Below, piece after piece: positions 17,942-27,711 of a stretch of 64,000 nucleotides of DNA. This DNA is from Actinomycetes bacterium. Lineage in GTDB: Bacteria; Actinomycetota; Actinomycetes; Propionibacteriales; Nocardioidaceae. The stretch spans positions 3,551-67,550 of the forward strand of contig JAEZEJ010000047.1 of assembly GCA_023417775.1 (NCBI GenBank), written 5' to 3'. Within the stretch, counting starts at the first letter, position 1. Each line of letters begins with the position of its first letter. The position numbers and the translations under genes were made by a program. The notes beneath the pieces were generated by a model. It saw only the letters and a list, made by a program, of their open reading frames with translations. It was not told where the DNA came from and ran no database searches.

Positions 17942-18217
17942 GTGATCCGCACGTGCATCGGTTGTCGAGAGCGCGCGGACAAGTCCACTCTGGTGCGTGT
18001 CGTCGCCCAGCCGGGGCCCGACGATGGTAGTTTCTCCGTCGTCCCGGATACCGTCGGCACGCTACCCGGACGCGGTGCGCACCTGCATCCGTCGTCCGAG
18101 TGTCTGGAGCTCGCGGTCCGTCGCCGCGCGTTCGGCCGGGCCCTTCGTCACGAAGGTCGCCCCCAGGTCGATGCGCTGCGATCGCTGATCGAAGGCTCCG
18201 GTGACCGGAGCACCTGA
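17942..18217 (+). CDS. ylxR: YlxR family RNA-binding protein (DUF448)
   Basis: This 91-residue protein has the defining RTCIGCRERADKSTLVRVV segment, and the later GRGAHLHPSSECLELAVRRRAF fits the YlxR fold with a basic, RNA-binding face. It sits in its conserved place between nusA and infB. I chose GTG 17942; TTG 17933 is in frame and possible. A TAGACT hexamer eight bases upstream overlaps the nusA stop, so an internal promoter is possible. Confidence 0.9.
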   Translation: MIRTCIGCRERADKSTLVRVVAQPGPDDGSFSVVPDTVGTLPGRGAHLHPSSECLELAVRRRAFGRALRHEGRPQVDALRSLIEGSGDRST

Positions 18218-18255
18218 CCACGAGGCGTCCGCCCGGACGCCTCCCGACCGAAAAC

Positions 18256-18357
18256 GGAGCACACGCTCATGAGCACTCGATGAGTACCTCGCAATGAGCC
18301 TGTACGTCGACTAGGTCCGGCCCCCTTCAGGGCTGGACCCCCTGAAGGAGAAGAGTG
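18256..18357 (+). promoter_or_regulatory. infB leader: three ATGA-chained mini-ORFs plus two alternative hairpins
   Basis: After GGAG at 18256-18259, three tiny ORFs follow: 18269-18283 (MSTR), 18280-18297 (MSTSQ) and 18294-18314 (MSLYVD), each overlapping the next as ATGA. Directly after the last stop a 10-bp hairpin can form (18314-18323 with 18330-18339, one G-U pair). A second 8-bp hairpin (18324-18331 with 18341-18348) uses the loop and two bases of the first, so the two exclude each other, and its right arm contains CTGAAGG of the infB ribosome site. The layout suggests translation-coupled control of infB. The sequence pattern is directly visible; the regulatory role is inferred. Confidence 0.7.
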
Positions 18358-21075
18358 GCTGTCAGAGTCCACGAACTCGCCCGTGAGTTCGGAGTCCCCA
18401 GCAAGATCGTCCTGTCCACCCTCAAGGACATGGGCGAATACGTGAAGTCCGCCTCGTCGACCGTCGAGGCGCCGGTCGTGCGCCGTCTCAACGACGAGCA
18501 CGGCGACAAGCTGCGTGAGATGGGTGCCAAGAAGGGTGGGGCCAAGAAGGCCGCGCCGAAGAAGGACGCCCCCGCCCCCGCTGCCACCCCGTCGGCAGCG
18601 GATGCCCCGCAGCAGCAGGTCAGCGCCGATACCGCTGACGACGCCCCCGCGGCTCCCAAGCCGGGTCCCGCGGCCCCGAAGCCCGCTCCGGCGGCTCCCA
18701 AGCCGCCGGAGGCGGATGCTCCCGCTGCCGCGGCTCCGTCGCCCGGCCCCCGGCCGTCCGCACCCAAGCCCAGTGGACCTCGTCCCGGTCCGCGGTCGGG
18801 CAGCGCCCGTCCGGGCAACAACCCGTTCTCGTCCAAGCAGGGCATGCAGCAGGACCGTGCGCCCCGTCCGCCGAGCGGTCGTGGGCAGGGCCAGGGCGAA
18901 GGCGCCGGTTCCGGTGCTCCGCGCCCGGGCGGTATGCCGCGCCCCAATCCCGCGATGATGCCCAAGCGCTCTGCGGTGGGCGGTCCCGATGCCCGTCAGG
19001 GTGGTCGCCCCGGCGGACGCCCCGGCGGGGGTCGTCCCGGTGGGGGCAATCGTCCCGGCGGCGGAGGCGGGGGAGCACCCCGTCCCGGTGGTGGCGGCGG
19101 CTTCTCCGGTCCTCCCGGACGCGGACGCGGCCCCGGCGGTCGTGGTGGCACGCAGGGTGCCTTCGGCCGCGCCGGTGGACCGCCGCGCCGTGGGCGCAAG
19201 AGCAAGCGCGCGAAGCGTCAGGAATTCGATCAGATGCAGGCGCCGGCGATCGGCGGCGTGCGGGTCCGCAAGGGCAACGGCGAGACCGTCCGCGTCGCTC
19301 GCGGCACCTCGCTGACCGACTTCGCCGAGAAGATCGGCGTCGACGCGGCATCGCTCGTGCAGGTGCTGTTCCACCTCGGTGAGATGGTGACCGCCACGCA
19401 GTCGGTCAACGACGAGACGCTGCAGATCCTCGGCGAGGAGCTGAACTACAACGTCGAGGTCGTCTCGCCCGAGGACGAGGACCGCGAGCTGCTGGAGTCC
19501 TTCTCGCTGGAGTTCGGCGAGGACGAGGGCAACGACACCGACATGGCGCCGCGTCCTCCGGTCGTGACCGTCATGGGTCACGTCGACCACGGCAAGACCA
19601 AGCTGCTCGACGCGCTGCGCAATGCCAATGTCGTGGCCAAGGAGGCCGGCGGCATCACGCAGTCGATCGGTGCCTACCAGGTCACCACCGAGGTCGACGA
19701 TGTCGAGCGGCCGATCACCTTCATCGACACTCCGGGTCACGAGGCGTTCACCGCCATGGGTGCCCGTGGTGCGCAGGCGACCGATATCGCCGTCCTGGTG
19801 GTCGCGGCCGATGACGGCGTCATGCCGCAGACCGTCGAGGCGCTCAACCACGCGCAGGCGGCCGGCGTGCCGATCGTCGTCGCGGTCAACAAGGTCGACA
19901 AGCCCGATGCCGATCCGAGCAAGGCGCGCGGGCAGCTCACCGAGTACGGTCTGGTGCCCGAGGAGTACGGCGGCGACACGATGTTCGTCGACGTCTCCGC
20001 CAAGTCCGGCACGGGTCTCGAGCAGCTGCTCGAGGCGGTCGTGCTGACCGCGGACGCCGCCCTGGACCTGCGAGCCAACCCCGATCAGAACGCCGAGGGT
20101 CTCGCGATCGAGGCGCACCTGGACCGCGGTCGCGGCCCCGTCGCCACGGTGATCGTCCAGCGCGGCACGCTCAATGTCGGCGACACGATCGTCGCCGGCT
20201 CGGCCTTCGGCCGTGTGCGGGCACTGCTCGACGAGTTCGGTGAGCCGATCGACGAGGCACCCCCGTCGACGCCCGCCCTCGTGCTCGGTCTGACGGCGGT
20301 ACCCGGCGCCGGCGACAACTTCATGGTCGTCGATGATGACCGCATCGCCCGCCAGATCGCCGAGAAGCGCGAGGCTCGCGAGCGCAATGCGGCACTGGCC
20401 AAGCGCAGCGGCCGTCGCACCCTCGAGGACCTCATGCGCGAGGTCGAGAAGGGCGAGACCACCGAGCTGCTGCTCATCCTCAAGGGTGACAGCTCCGGTT
20501 CGGTGGAGGCGCTGGAGGACTCGCTCAGCCAGATCGATGTCGGCGACGAGGTCGACCTGCGGGTCATCGACCGCGGCGTCGGTGCGATCACCGAGGCCAA
20601 TGTCAACCTGGCGACCGCCTCGAATGCCGTCATCGTGGGCTACAACGTCCGCGCGCAGGGCAAGGCGACCGAGATGGCCGACCGCGAGGGCGTCCAGATC
20701 AAGTACTACTCGGTCATCTACCAGGCGATCGAGGAGATCGAGGCGGCCCTCAAGGGCATGCTCAAGCCGATCTACGAGGAGCACCAGCTCGGTCAGGCGG
20801 AGATTCGCGAGATCTTCCGTTCGTCCAAGATCGGCAATATCGCGGGCTGCATGGTGGTCGACGGCACGATCCGCCGCAACGCCAAGGCGCGGTTGCTGCG
20901 CGACGGCAATGTCGTCGCGGACAATCTCGACCTGTCGAGCCTGCGGCGCGAGAAGGACGATGTCACCGAGGTCCGTGAGGGCTTCGAGTGCGGTCTGGTG
21001 CTGCGCAACTACGGCGACATCAAGATCGGCGACATCGTCGAGAGCTTCGAGCTCCGCGAGAAGCCCCGCGACTGA
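18355..21075 (+). CDS. infB: translation initiation factor IF-2
   Basis: IF2 is the GTPase that recruits initiator fMet-tRNA to the 30S subunit and promotes subunit joining. The 906-residue protein starts with the IF2_N helix ([20 protein letters not shown]), continues with a Pro/Ala- then Gly/Arg-rich disordered region to about residue 285, a second IF2_N-like domain ([18 protein letters not shown]), the G domain with [10 protein letters not shown] near 407, DTPGHEAF and NKVDK, and ends in domains II-IV. The GTG at 18355 is preceded by GAAGGAG. The long Gly/Pro-rich stretch is normal for actinobacteria. Its leader is described separately. Confidence 0.97.
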   Translation: MAVRVHELAREFGVPSKIVLSTLKDMGEYVKSASSTVEAPVVRRLNDEHGDKLREMGAKKGGAKKAAPKKDAPAPAATPSAADAPQQQVSADTADDAPAAPKPGPAAPKPAPAAPKPPEADAPAAAAPSPGPRPSAPKPSGPRPGPRSGSARPGNNPFSSKQGMQQDRAPRPPSGRGQGQGEGAGSGAPRPGGMPRPNPAMMPKRSAVGGPDARQGGRPGGRPGGGRPGGGNRPGGGGGGAPRPGGGGGFSGPPGRGRGPGGRGGTQGAFGRAGGPPRRGRKSKRAKRQEFDQMQAPAIGGVRVRKGNGETVRVARGTSLTDFAEKIGVDAASLVQVLFHLGEMVTATQSVNDETLQILGEELNYNVEVVSPEDEDRELLESFSLEFGEDEGNDTDMAPRPPVVTVMGHVDHGKTKLLDALRNANVVAKEAGGITQSIGAYQVTTEVDDVERPITFIDTPGHEAFTAMGARGAQATDIAVLVVAADDGVMPQTVEALNHAQAAGVPIVVAVNKVDKPDADPSKARGQLTEYGLVPEEYGGDTMFVDVSAKSGTGLEQLLEAVVLTADAALDLRANPDQNAEGLAIEAHLDRGRGPVATVIVQRGTLNVGDTIVAGSAFGRVRALLDEFGEPIDEAPPSTPALVLGLTAVPGAGDNFMVVDDDRIARQIAEKREARERNAALAKRSGRRTLEDLMREVEKGETTELLLILKGDSSGSVEALEDSLSQIDVGDEVDLRVIDRGVGAITEANVNLATASNAVIVGYNVRAQGKATEMADREGVQIKYYSVIYQAIEEIEAALKGMLKPIYEEHQLGQAEIREIFRSSKIGNIAGCMVVDGTIRRNAKARLLRDGNVVADNLDLSSLRREKDDVTEVREGFECGLVLRNYGDIKIGDIVESFELREKPRD

Positions 21076-21089
21076 GGTTCGCAACTCGC

Positions 21090-21146
21090 TGAGTGTGACG
21101 TTTGGACGGTGAATCCTGCGATTCGGCCGTCCAAACGTCACACTCA
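21090..21146. repeat. 20-bp perfect palindrome (family C) between infB and rbfA
   Basis: Bases 21090-21109 and 21127-21146 are perfect inverted complements with a 17-base loop. The element fills most of the 97-base gap between infB and rbfA; the rbfA ribosome site lies just after it. It has no T-tract and may be a partial terminator or mRNA-stability hairpin inside the operon. No second copy is seen in this window. Confidence 0.8.
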
Positions 21147-21172
21147 CGGGGAGAGTGAGAGAAAAGAGAACG

Positions 21173-21628
21173 ATGCCCAGTCCACGTAATGCGAAGATCG
21201 CCGATCGGATCAAGACGATCGTCGCCGGGCTGCTCGAGCGCCGGATCAAGGATCCGCGCATCGGGTTCCTCACCATCACCGATGTCCGGCTGACCGGCGA
21301 CGGCCAGCACGCCTCGGTGTTCTACACCGTCATGGGAGATGAGTCCGACCGGGACGGCACGGCCGCCGCGCTGTCCAGCGCCACGGGGCTCATCCGTTCG
21401 GAGGTCGGCAAGCAGCTCGGTCTGCGGCACACGCCGACGATCGAGTTCTTCCTCGACGCGGTCCCCGAACAGGCCCGCGAGATCGAGGATCTGCTGGCCC
21501 GCGCCCGGCAGTCCGATGCCGAGGTGGCGGCCCGCGCCGCGGGTGCTCAGTACGCCGGCGATCCCGACCCGTACAAGAAGCACGACGATGAGGACGACGC
21601 CGTCGACGGCGACGACGAGGGCGAATGA
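21173..21628 (+). CDS. rbfA: 30S ribosome-binding factor RbfA
   Basis: RbfA is a KH-fold protein needed for late 30S maturation. The 151-residue product has the N-terminal [27 protein letters not shown], the FYTVMGDE strand and [24 protein letters not shown], all characteristic, followed by an acidic tail ([14 protein letters not shown]) typical of actinobacterial forms. A GAGAGAAAAGAGAACG stretch precedes the ATG. It overlaps truB by four bases. Confidence 0.95.
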   Translation: MPSPRNAKIADRIKTIVAGLLERRIKDPRIGFLTITDVRLTGDGQHASVFYTVMGDESDRDGTAAALSSATGLIRSEVGKQLGLRHTPTIEFFLDAVPEQAREIEDLLARARQSDAEVAARAAGAQYAGDPDPYKKHDDEDDAVDGDDEGE

Positions 21629-22509
21629 CCGAGGCGAGTGAGCCGGTGGGCCTGGCGATCGTCGACAAGCCCGCCGGCTGGACCTCGCACGATGTCGTCG
21701 CCCGCATGCGCCGACTGGCCCGCACCCGCAAGGTCGGACATGCCGGCACCCTCGACCCGATGGCCACCGGTGTGCTGGTGCTCGGCATCGGACGAGCCAC
21801 CCGGCTGCTCGGTCACCTGCAGCTCGCCGACAAGGAGTACCTGGCCACCATCCGGCTGGGGGAGTCGACGATCACCGACGATGCCGAGGGCGAGATCATC
21901 GAGACGGCCGACGCCTCGGGGCTCGATCTCGCACGTATCGAGGCCGCGATGGCTCCGCTCACGGGGGATATCGCCCAGGTGCCCTCGAAGGTCTCGGCGA
22001 TCAAGGTCGACGGTCGGCGTTCCTACGCCCGCGTGCGTGCGGGGGAGGACGTCGAACTCGCCGCCCGACCGGTGACGGTATCGGTCTTCGAGGCCGTCGA
22101 CGTCCGGACCGGTGAACGCACCGCCGATGTCGAGGTGCGGGTCGTCTGCTCCAGCGGCACCTATGTGCGTGCCCTCGCCCGTGATCTGGGCGCATCGCTC
22201 GGGGTTGGCGGGCATCTGACGATGCTGCGCCGCACCCGCGTGGGCGGCTTCGGTCTCGACCGTGCCCGCACGCTCGATCAGCTGGCGGAACGACTCGACA
22301 TCACCGGTCTCGACGATGCCGCCCGCGCGGCCTTCGATCGACGGGTACTGGACGAGACCCAGGCACGGCTCGCGCGTCACGGCCGCGTGCTGGAGGGGCT
22401 CGCGCTGCCTGAGGACGGGCCCACCGCGCTCTTCGGACCCGATGGCGACTTCCTCGCGCTGTACGAGCCGCGCGGCGCGGACGCCCGCCCGGTGGCCGTC
22501 TTCACCTGA
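21625..22509 (+). CDS. truB: tRNA pseudouridine(55) synthase
   Basis: TruB makes pseudouridine 55 in the T loop of tRNAs. The 294-residue protein has the catalytic Asp44 in [18 protein letters not shown] and the conserved [20 protein letters not shown] and [15 protein letters not shown] segments, followed by a C-terminal domain of the actinobacterial type. The start overlaps the rbfA stop (ATGA). Confidence 0.96.
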   Translation: MTEASEPVGLAIVDKPAGWTSHDVVARMRRLARTRKVGHAGTLDPMATGVLVLGIGRATRLLGHLQLADKEYLATIRLGESTITDDAEGEIIETADASGLDLARIEAAMAPLTGDIAQVPSKVSAIKVDGRRSYARVRAGEDVELAARPVTVSVFEAVDVRTGERTADVEVRVVCSSGTYVRALARDLGASLGVGGHLTMLRRTRVGGFGLDRARTLDQLAERLDITGLDDAARAAFDRRVLDETQARLARHGRVLEGLALPEDGPTALFGPDGDFLALYEPRGADARPVAVFT

Positions 22510-22577
22510 GAGGGATCGGTGGGGACACCGCGAGGCCGCCCGGGGCGGATCGTCTGAGCACAGATAGGGTGGCCGGC

Positions 22578-23819
22578 ATGACCTGGTCGACCCCTTCTCC
22601 TCGTCAGGTACTGCGCCGTTTCGTCTTCGGCTTCCTGATGGTCCAGGTCGCCGCCGTGGCATCGCTGATGACCGCCACCAAGGTCCGCAAGATGCTGCGC
22701 GGCAAGGGCACGAGGCCGTTGCCCCGCGTCGAGCCGCGGACCTTCAGCGTCGGTGAGTCGAACGAGGCCAATGTCTACGTCAGCGGGGCGCCGCTGTACG
22801 AGGACATGCTCGCGGCGATCGAGCAAGCCCATCAGCGGGTCCTCTTCGAGTCGTACATCGTCAAGGACGATGAGATGGGGCGCCGGTTCAAGCGGGCCTT
22901 GAACGAGGCCGCCGCGCGCGGGGTCGAGGTCTACGTGATCTACGACGGCTTCGCCAATCTGGTGGTCAAGCCGAGCTTCTTCCGCTTCGCGCCGTCGGTG
23001 CAGGTCATGCGGTATCCGGTGCTGGCCTCCGGGCTGCGCTTCTGGAATCCGCGGAACTACGGCCGAGACCATCGCAAGATCCTCGTCGTGGACGATGACA
23101 TCGCCTTCGTCGGCGGCTACAACGTCGGGCGGCTCTACGAGGATGAATGGCGCGACACCCATCTGGCGCTCAGCGGCACCGCCGTCTGGGATCTGGAGAA
23201 TGCCTTCGTCGACTTCTGGAACGTCCACCGGCCCAAGGAACGCATCGAGCAGGTCACCCGCCCGACCTGGGATCCGGAGATCCGCGCCCACCGCAATGTC
23301 CCGCGCCAGCTGATCTTCCCGATCCGCGGCATGTACCTCGAGGCGATCGACCGAGCCCAGAAGACGATCGAGCTGACCACCGCCTATTTCATCCCCGATG
23401 CCGACATCCTGGACGCGCTCATCGACGCCTCACGGCGCGAGGTCCAGGTGCGGATCCTGCTGCCTCGGGTGTCGAACCACGTGATCGCCGACTTCCTGGC
23501 CCGCGGTTACTTCAACCGCCTGCTCGACGCGGGGGTCGAGATCTGGCGCTACTCCGATCACATGGTGCACGCCAAGACCGCGACCATCGATGGCGAGTGG
23601 AGCACGATCGGCACGGCGAATATCGACCGGTTGAGCCTCACCGGCAATTACGAGATCAATATCGAGATCATCGACGAGGGCTTCGCCCGGGGGATGCGCG
23701 CGGTCTTCGCCGATGACGCCGCCAAGGCCGAGCTGCTCACCGCCGAGGCGTGGCACCGGCGCGCCACCGTCGGCCGGCTCTACGAGTGGGTGCTCAAGCC
23801 GCTCAAGCCGCTGCTCTGA
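22578..23819 (+). CDS. cardiolipin synthase-like phospholipase D family protein
   Basis: The 413-residue protein has one N-terminal membrane helix (FGFLMVQVAAVASLMTA) and two HKD motifs: HRKILVVDDDIAFVGGYN near 165 and HAKTATIDGEWSTIGTAN near 330, as in PLD-type cardiolipin synthases, which join two phosphatidylglycerols. It is shorter than E. coli ClsA and has a single membrane segment, closer to ClsB-like proteins, so another PLD activity cannot be excluded. TAGGGT lies seven bases before the ATG, which favours 22578 over GTG 22569. It stands alone between truB and ribF. Confidence 0.85.
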   Translation: MTWSTPSPRQVLRRFVFGFLMVQVAAVASLMTATKVRKMLRGKGTRPLPRVEPRTFSVGESNEANVYVSGAPLYEDMLAAIEQAHQRVLFESYIVKDDEMGRRFKRALNEAAARGVEVYVIYDGFANLVVKPSFFRFAPSVQVMRYPVLASGLRFWNPRNYGRDHRKILVVDDDIAFVGGYNVGRLYEDEWRDTHLALSGTAVWDLENAFVDFWNVHRPKERIEQVTRPTWDPEIRAHRNVPRQLIFPIRGMYLEAIDRAQKTIELTTAYFIPDADILDALIDASRREVQVRILLPRVSNHVIADFLARGYFNRLLDAGVEIWRYSDHMVHAKTATIDGEWSTIGTANIDRLSLTGNYEINIEIIDEGFARGMRAVFADDAAKAELLTAEAWHRRATVGRLYEWVLKPLKPLL

Positions 23820-23870
23820 CCCGTACAACCCGGGCCGGTGGGCGCGGAAGCGCGTGACTACAGTGGCCTG

Positions 23871-24806
23871 GTGGCGATCTGGGAAGCGACCGAGGGTGCG
23901 TCCGCCGATCCGGTCGGTGGTCCGAGCGTGGTGACCATCGGGGTCTTCGACGGCGTGCATCGGGGTCATCAGCAGGTGATCGCCGCGGTGCGGGAGAGAG
24001 CTGCCGCCGCCGGTGCGACGCCGGTGGCCATCACCTTCGATCCGCATCCGGTGGCCGTCCTGGCCCCCGATAAGGCCCCCGTCCGGCTGACCACACTGGA
24101 TCGCCGCGTGGAGCTGCTGCACCAGCACGGTGCCGAGGAGGTGCGGGTGCTGGCCTTCTCGGCGGAGATGTCCGCGTGGAGCCCCCAGGAGTTCATCGAC
24201 CGCGTCATCGTGGAGCAGACCCATTGCCGCGAGCTGATCGTCGGAGAGAACTTCCGCTTCGGCCAGCGTGCCGCCGGCACCGTCGAGACGCTGCGACTCG
24301 CCGGGCAGGCCGCCGGGTTCTCCGTCGACGGATGGTCCCTCGCCGGCGACGGCGAGGCATTCTCCTCGACCCGCGTGCGCGCGGCGGTCGCGGACGGGGA
24401 CCTGGCGACGGCCGCCGCGATCCTCGGGCGCCCGCACGAGATCAGCGGCGCGGTCGTTCGCGGAGACCGGCGTGGACGCGAGCTGGGCTACCCCACCGCC
24501 AATGTGCCGGTCGACGAGGCCTATGCGGTGCCGCCGGACGGCGTCTATGCCGGACGACTGGTGCGTGCCGGGGGAGAGCGCCTGCCCGCCGCGATCTCGA
24601 TCGGCACGAATCCGACCTTCGACGGTGTCGCGGGGCGCCGGGTGGAGTCCTATGTCCTCGACCGCGAGGATCTCGACCTGTACGACGAGCAGGTCCGGGT
24701 CGAGCTGGTCGAGCGGCTGCGGCCGATGGTCGCCTTCGACTCCGTCGACGAGCTGGTGCTCCAGATGGAGGCCGATGTCACGGCGACCCGCCGCATCCTC
24801 GATTAA
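23871..24806 (+). CDS. ribF: bifunctional riboflavin kinase / FAD synthetase
   Basis: RibF phosphorylates riboflavin and adenylylates FMN. The 311-residue protein has an N-terminal FAD synthetase domain with the nucleotidyltransferase motif GVFDGVHRGHQQV and EFSSTRVR-like FSSTRVRAAV, then a riboflavin kinase domain with [20 protein letters not shown] (the PTAN motif) and the late FDSVDELVLQMEADV. The GTG at 23871 has TACAGT six bases upstream, indicating a leaderless start; GTG 23838 further upstream would lie before this promoter. Confidence 0.95.
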   Translation: MAIWEATEGASADPVGGPSVVTIGVFDGVHRGHQQVIAAVRERAAAAGATPVAITFDPHPVAVLAPDKAPVRLTTLDRRVELLHQHGAEEVRVLAFSAEMSAWSPQEFIDRVIVEQTHCRELIVGENFRFGQRAAGTVETLRLAGQAAGFSVDGWSLAGDGEAFSSTRVRAAVADGDLATAAAILGRPHEISGAVVRGDRRGRELGYPTANVPVDEAYAVPPDGVYAGRLVRAGGERLPAAISIGTNPTFDGVAGRRVESYVLDREDLDLYDEQVRVELVERLRPMVAFDSVDELVLQMEADVTATRRILD

Positions 24807-24827
24807 CGCCCGCACGTCGCCCGCTGC

Positions 24828-24833
24828 TATCCT
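24828..24833 (+). promoter_or_regulatory. -10 element of rpsO
   Basis: TATCCT at 24828-24833 lies downstream of the ribF stop and would start a transcript near 24840, giving rpsO a leader of about 80 bases. S15 often represses its own translation through such a leader; no specific fold is assigned here. Confidence 0.5.
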
Positions 24834-24920
24834 GGCTGATGCCGTCAGAACGGCCACGGATTCCAGTGCCCCGGTGAACAGGCCCGGGCGCGCCGTGCAA
24901 CGAGTACCCAGAGGAGAACA

Positions 24921-25211
24921 GTGTCGAAGAAGACTGCTGCGCCCACCGTCGCAGAGCTGCCCAAGGACGAGATCATCAAGCAGTATGCGCTGAGCGAGGG
25001 CGACACCGGCTCTCCTGAGGTTCAGGTTGCGCTGCTGAGCAAGCGCATCGCGCAGCTCACCGAGCACCTGAAGCTGCACAAGCACGATCACCACAGCCGT
25101 CGCGGCCTGCTGCTGCTCGTCGGTCAGCGTCGTCGTCTGCTCAACTACCTGCAGAACAATGACATCGAGCGCTACCGCTCGCTGATCGACCGTCTCGGCC
25201 TGCGCCGCTGA
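24921..25211 (+). CDS. rpsO: 30S ribosomal protein S15
   Basis: S15 binds 16S rRNA helices early in 30S assembly. The 96-residue sequence contains the family signatures [48 protein letters not shown] and LIDRLGLRR. The short N-terminal extension rich in Lys, Thr and Ala is usual in actinobacteria. The GTG at 24921 follows AGAGGAGAACA, an excellent ribosome site. It is followed by a GC-rich terminator and then pnp, its usual partner. Confidence 0.97.
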   Translation: MSKKTAAPTVAELPKDEIIKQYALSEGDTGSPEVQVALLSKRIAQLTEHLKLHKHDHHSRRGLLLLVGQRRRLLNYLQNNDIERYRSLIDRLGLRR

Positions 25212-25218
25212 CCCGCTG

Positions 25219-25250
25219 AAGCGGCCGTCCCCTCGCGGGGCGGCCGCTTT
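25219..25250 (+). terminator. rpsO terminator or attenuator
   Basis: AAGCGGCCG (25219-25227) pairs with CGGCCGCTT (25241-25249), extended inward by a CCCC/GGGG pair around a TCGC loop, and followed by a short T-run. It probably stops or reduces readthrough from rpsO into pnp. Confidence 0.8.
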
Positions 25251-25289
25251 CGCACAACTGCACACCCACTGCGACGAGGTCGGCCCGTC

Positions 25290-25410
25290 ACGCTCGGTCC
25301 TCGGTAGTGGCCCGCGGAGCCCCAGGGTTCCGAGGGCCTCGATCGAAGACCGGCGCTGCGCCATCAAGGCCCTGTCAGGCCGCCTCGTCCTGACAGCAGG
25401 CATCGCCTGC
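25290..25410 (+). ncRNA. structured pnp leader, probable Actino-pnp RNA motif
   Basis: The 5' region of pnp folds into nested pairings: CGGTC (25295-25299) with GACCG (25348-25352), and CTCGG (25300-25304) with CCGAG (25330-25334). Two more hairpins follow: CTGTCAGG (25372-25379) with CCTGACAG (25389-25396), and GCAGGC (25396-25401) with GCCTGC (25405-25410), ending at the GGAGAGG ribosome site. The position and the CCTCGGTAGTGGCCC stretch match what I remember of the Actino-pnp RNA described upstream of actinobacterial PNPase genes. A role in autoregulation by PNPase or RNase processing is inferred. Confidence 0.7.
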
Positions 25411-25423
25411 GGAGAGGACTCTC

Positions 25424-27634
25424 ATGTCCGATCAGACTGTCCATTCAGTCGAGACCGTCATCGACAACGGCTCTTTCGGCACCCGCAACGTGCGCTTCGA
25501 GACGGGCCTGCTGGCCCGCCAGGCCGCCGGCTCGGTCGCCGCCTACCTCGATGACGACACCATGCTGCTGAGCGCCACCACGGCGGGCAAGCATCCCAAG
25601 GACCACTTCGACTTCTTCCCGCTCACGGTCGACGTCGAGGAGCGCATGTACGCCGCGGGACGCATCCCCGGCTCGTTCTTCCGCCGTGAGGGCCGTCCCA
25701 GCGAGGACGCCATCCTCACCTGCCGGCTCATCGACCGGCCGCTGCGCCCGACCTTCAAGAAGGGCCTGCGCAACGAGGTCCAGGTCGTCATCACGGTCCT
25801 GGCCCTCAACCCCGACACCCCCTACGATGTGCTGGCGATCAACGCCGCCTCGGCCTCGACGCAGATCTCCGGTCTGCCGTTCAGCGGGCCGATCGGCGCC
25901 ACCCGCGTCGCGCTGATCGACGGCCAGTGGGTCGCCTTCCCGACGCACAGCCAGCTCGAGAACGCCGTCTTCGACATGGTCATCGCCGGTCGCGTGGCGG
26001 GCGACGATGTCGCGATCATGATGGTCGAGGCCGAGTCGACCGAGTCCACCTGGGAGCTCGTCCAGGGCGGCGTCCAGGCGCCGACCGAGGAGATCGTGGC
26101 CGGCGGCATCGAGGCCGCCAAGCCCTTCATCCGCCAGCTGTGCGAGGCCCAGGCCGAGCTCGCGAATGCGGCCGCCAAGGAGGTCCAGGACTTCCCGGTC
26201 TTCCTCGACTACGAGGACGATGCCTACGAGGCCGTCGCCCAGATCGCCAGCGACGACATGCGCGAGGCGCTGACGATCGTCAGCAAGGCCGAGCGTGAGG
26301 CTCGCGAGTCCGAGATCAAGGCCAAGGTCGTCGAGCAGCTCGCCGATCGCTTCGAGGGCCGCGAGAAGGAGCTGGGGGCGGCGCTGCGTTCGCTGACCAA
26401 GTCGCTGGTGCGCGACCGCGTGCTGCGCGACAAGGTCCGCATCGACGGCCGTGGACTGGCCGATATCCGTGAGCTGAGCGCCGAGGTCGGTGTCATCCCG
26501 CGGGTGCACGGGTCGGCGCTGTTCCAGCGTGGCGAGACCCAGATCCTCGGCGTCTCGACGCTCAACATGCTCGATCTGGAGCAGAAGCTCGACACGCTGA
26601 GCCCCGAGACCACGCGCCGGTACATGCACAACTACAACTTCCCGCCCTTCTCGACCGGCGAGACCGGCCGGGTGGGCTCGCCGAAGCGGCGCGAGATCGG
26701 TCACGGCGCGCTCGCCGGTCGTGCCCTGATCCCGGTGCTGCCGACGCGCGAGGAGTTCCCCTACGCGATCCGTCAGGTCTCCGAGGCGCTCAGCTCGAAC
26801 GGCTCGACCTCGATGGGCTCGGTGTGCGCCTCGACCCTCGGTCTGCTCAATGCCGGTGTGCCCCTGCGCGCCCCGGTCGCGGGTATCGCCATGGGTCTCA
26901 TCTCCGGTGAGGTCGACGGCAAGACGCAGTACGTCACGCTCACCGACATCCTCGGGGCGGAGGACGCCTTCGGCGATATGGACTTCAAGGTCGCGGGCAC
27001 CCGCGAGTTCGTCACGGCCCTGCAGCTGGACACCAAGCTCGACGGCATCCCCGCCGATGTGCTCGCCGGTGCGCTGACGCAGGCCCGCGATGCCCGCTTC
27101 ACCATCCTGGACGTGATGGCCGAGGCGATCAGCGAGCCCGACGAGATGAGCCCGTACGCGCCGCGCATCATCACGATCAAGGTCCCGGTCGACAAGATCG
27201 GCGAGGTCATCGGCCCCAAGGGCAAGATGATCAACCAGATCCAGGACGACACGGGCGCCAAGATCTCGATCGACGATGACGGCACGGTGTTCATCGGCGC
27301 CGAGGGTGGCGACGCCGCGGAGGCGGCCAGGAGCGCCATCAACGCGATCGCCAACCCGACCATGCCCGAGGTCGGCGAGCGCTACCTCGGCACGGTCGTC
27401 AAGACGGTCGACTTCGGTGCGTTCATCTCGCTGCTGCCGGGCAAGGACGGGCTGCTGCACATCAGCAAGCTGCGCGACCTCAACGACGGCCAGCGGGTCA
27501 ACAATGTCGAGGACGTCGTCTCGGTCGGCCAGAAGATCCAGGTCGAGATCGCCGAGGTCGGTGACCGTGGCAAGCTCTCGCTGATCCCGGTCGTCGAGAA
27601 GTCCGAGGCCGCCGAGGCTCCCGCCGAAGGCTGA
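25424..27634 (+). CDS. pnp: polyribonucleotide nucleotidyltransferase (PNPase), also guanosine pentaphosphate synthetase type
   Basis: PNPase degrades RNA 3' to 5' using phosphate and can add tails. The 736-residue protein has two RNase PH domains (first with [21 protein letters not shown] N-terminus and [14 protein letters not shown]; second around [12 protein letters not shown] and [23 protein letters not shown]), a KH domain ([20 protein letters not shown]) and an S1 domain ([26 protein letters not shown]). Length and domains are as in Streptomyces GPSI. It follows rpsO and carries a structured leader. Confidence 0.97.
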   Translation: MSDQTVHSVETVIDNGSFGTRNVRFETGLLARQAAGSVAAYLDDDTMLLSATTAGKHPKDHFDFFPLTVDVEERMYAAGRIPGSFFRREGRPSEDAILTCRLIDRPLRPTFKKGLRNEVQVVITVLALNPDTPYDVLAINAASASTQISGLPFSGPIGATRVALIDGQWVAFPTHSQLENAVFDMVIAGRVAGDDVAIMMVEAESTESTWELVQGGVQAPTEEIVAGGIEAAKPFIRQLCEAQAELANAAAKEVQDFPVFLDYEDDAYEAVAQIASDDMREALTIVSKAEREARESEIKAKVVEQLADRFEGREKELGAALRSLTKSLVRDRVLRDKVRIDGRGLADIRELSAEVGVIPRVHGSALFQRGETQILGVSTLNMLDLEQKLDTLSPETTRRYMHNYNFPPFSTGETGRVGSPKRREIGHGALAGRALIPVLPTREEFPYAIRQVSEALSSNGSTSMGSVCASTLGLLNAGVPLRAPVAGIAMGLISGEVDGKTQYVTLTDILGAEDAFGDMDFKVAGTREFVTALQLDTKLDGIPADVLAGALTQARDARFTILDVMAEAISEPDEMSPYAPRIITIKVPVDKIGEVIGPKGKMINQIQDDTGAKISIDDDGTVFIGAEGGDAAEAARSAINAIANPTMPEVGERYLGTVVKTVDFGAFISLLPGKDGLLHISKLRDLNDGQRVNNVEDVVSVGQKIQVEIAEVGDRGKLSLIPVVEKSEAAEAPAEG

Positions 27635-27647
27635 CCCTCGCGTCTGC

Positions 27648-27686
27648 CGACGACGCCCCGAGCACTCGCTGCTCGGGGCGTCGTCG
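27648..27686 (+). terminator. pnp terminator
   Basis: A perfect 17-bp stem (27648-27664 with 27670-27686) closes a five-base loop, CTCGC. It lies 13 bases after the pnp stop; the T-tract is missing, as is common at this GC content. Confidence 0.88.
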
Positions 27687-27711
27687 CATTCCCACGGCCC
27701 CGTATGGGGCG

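Noticed and set aside
18148..21279. Antisense ORF of over 1000 codons opposite infB
   Set aside because: It is a GC-driven shadow: low-complexity, no recognisable domain, and it spans several real genes. Similar long antisense frames opposite pnp (25445-28582) and gltB (55949-59587) were dropped for the same reason.
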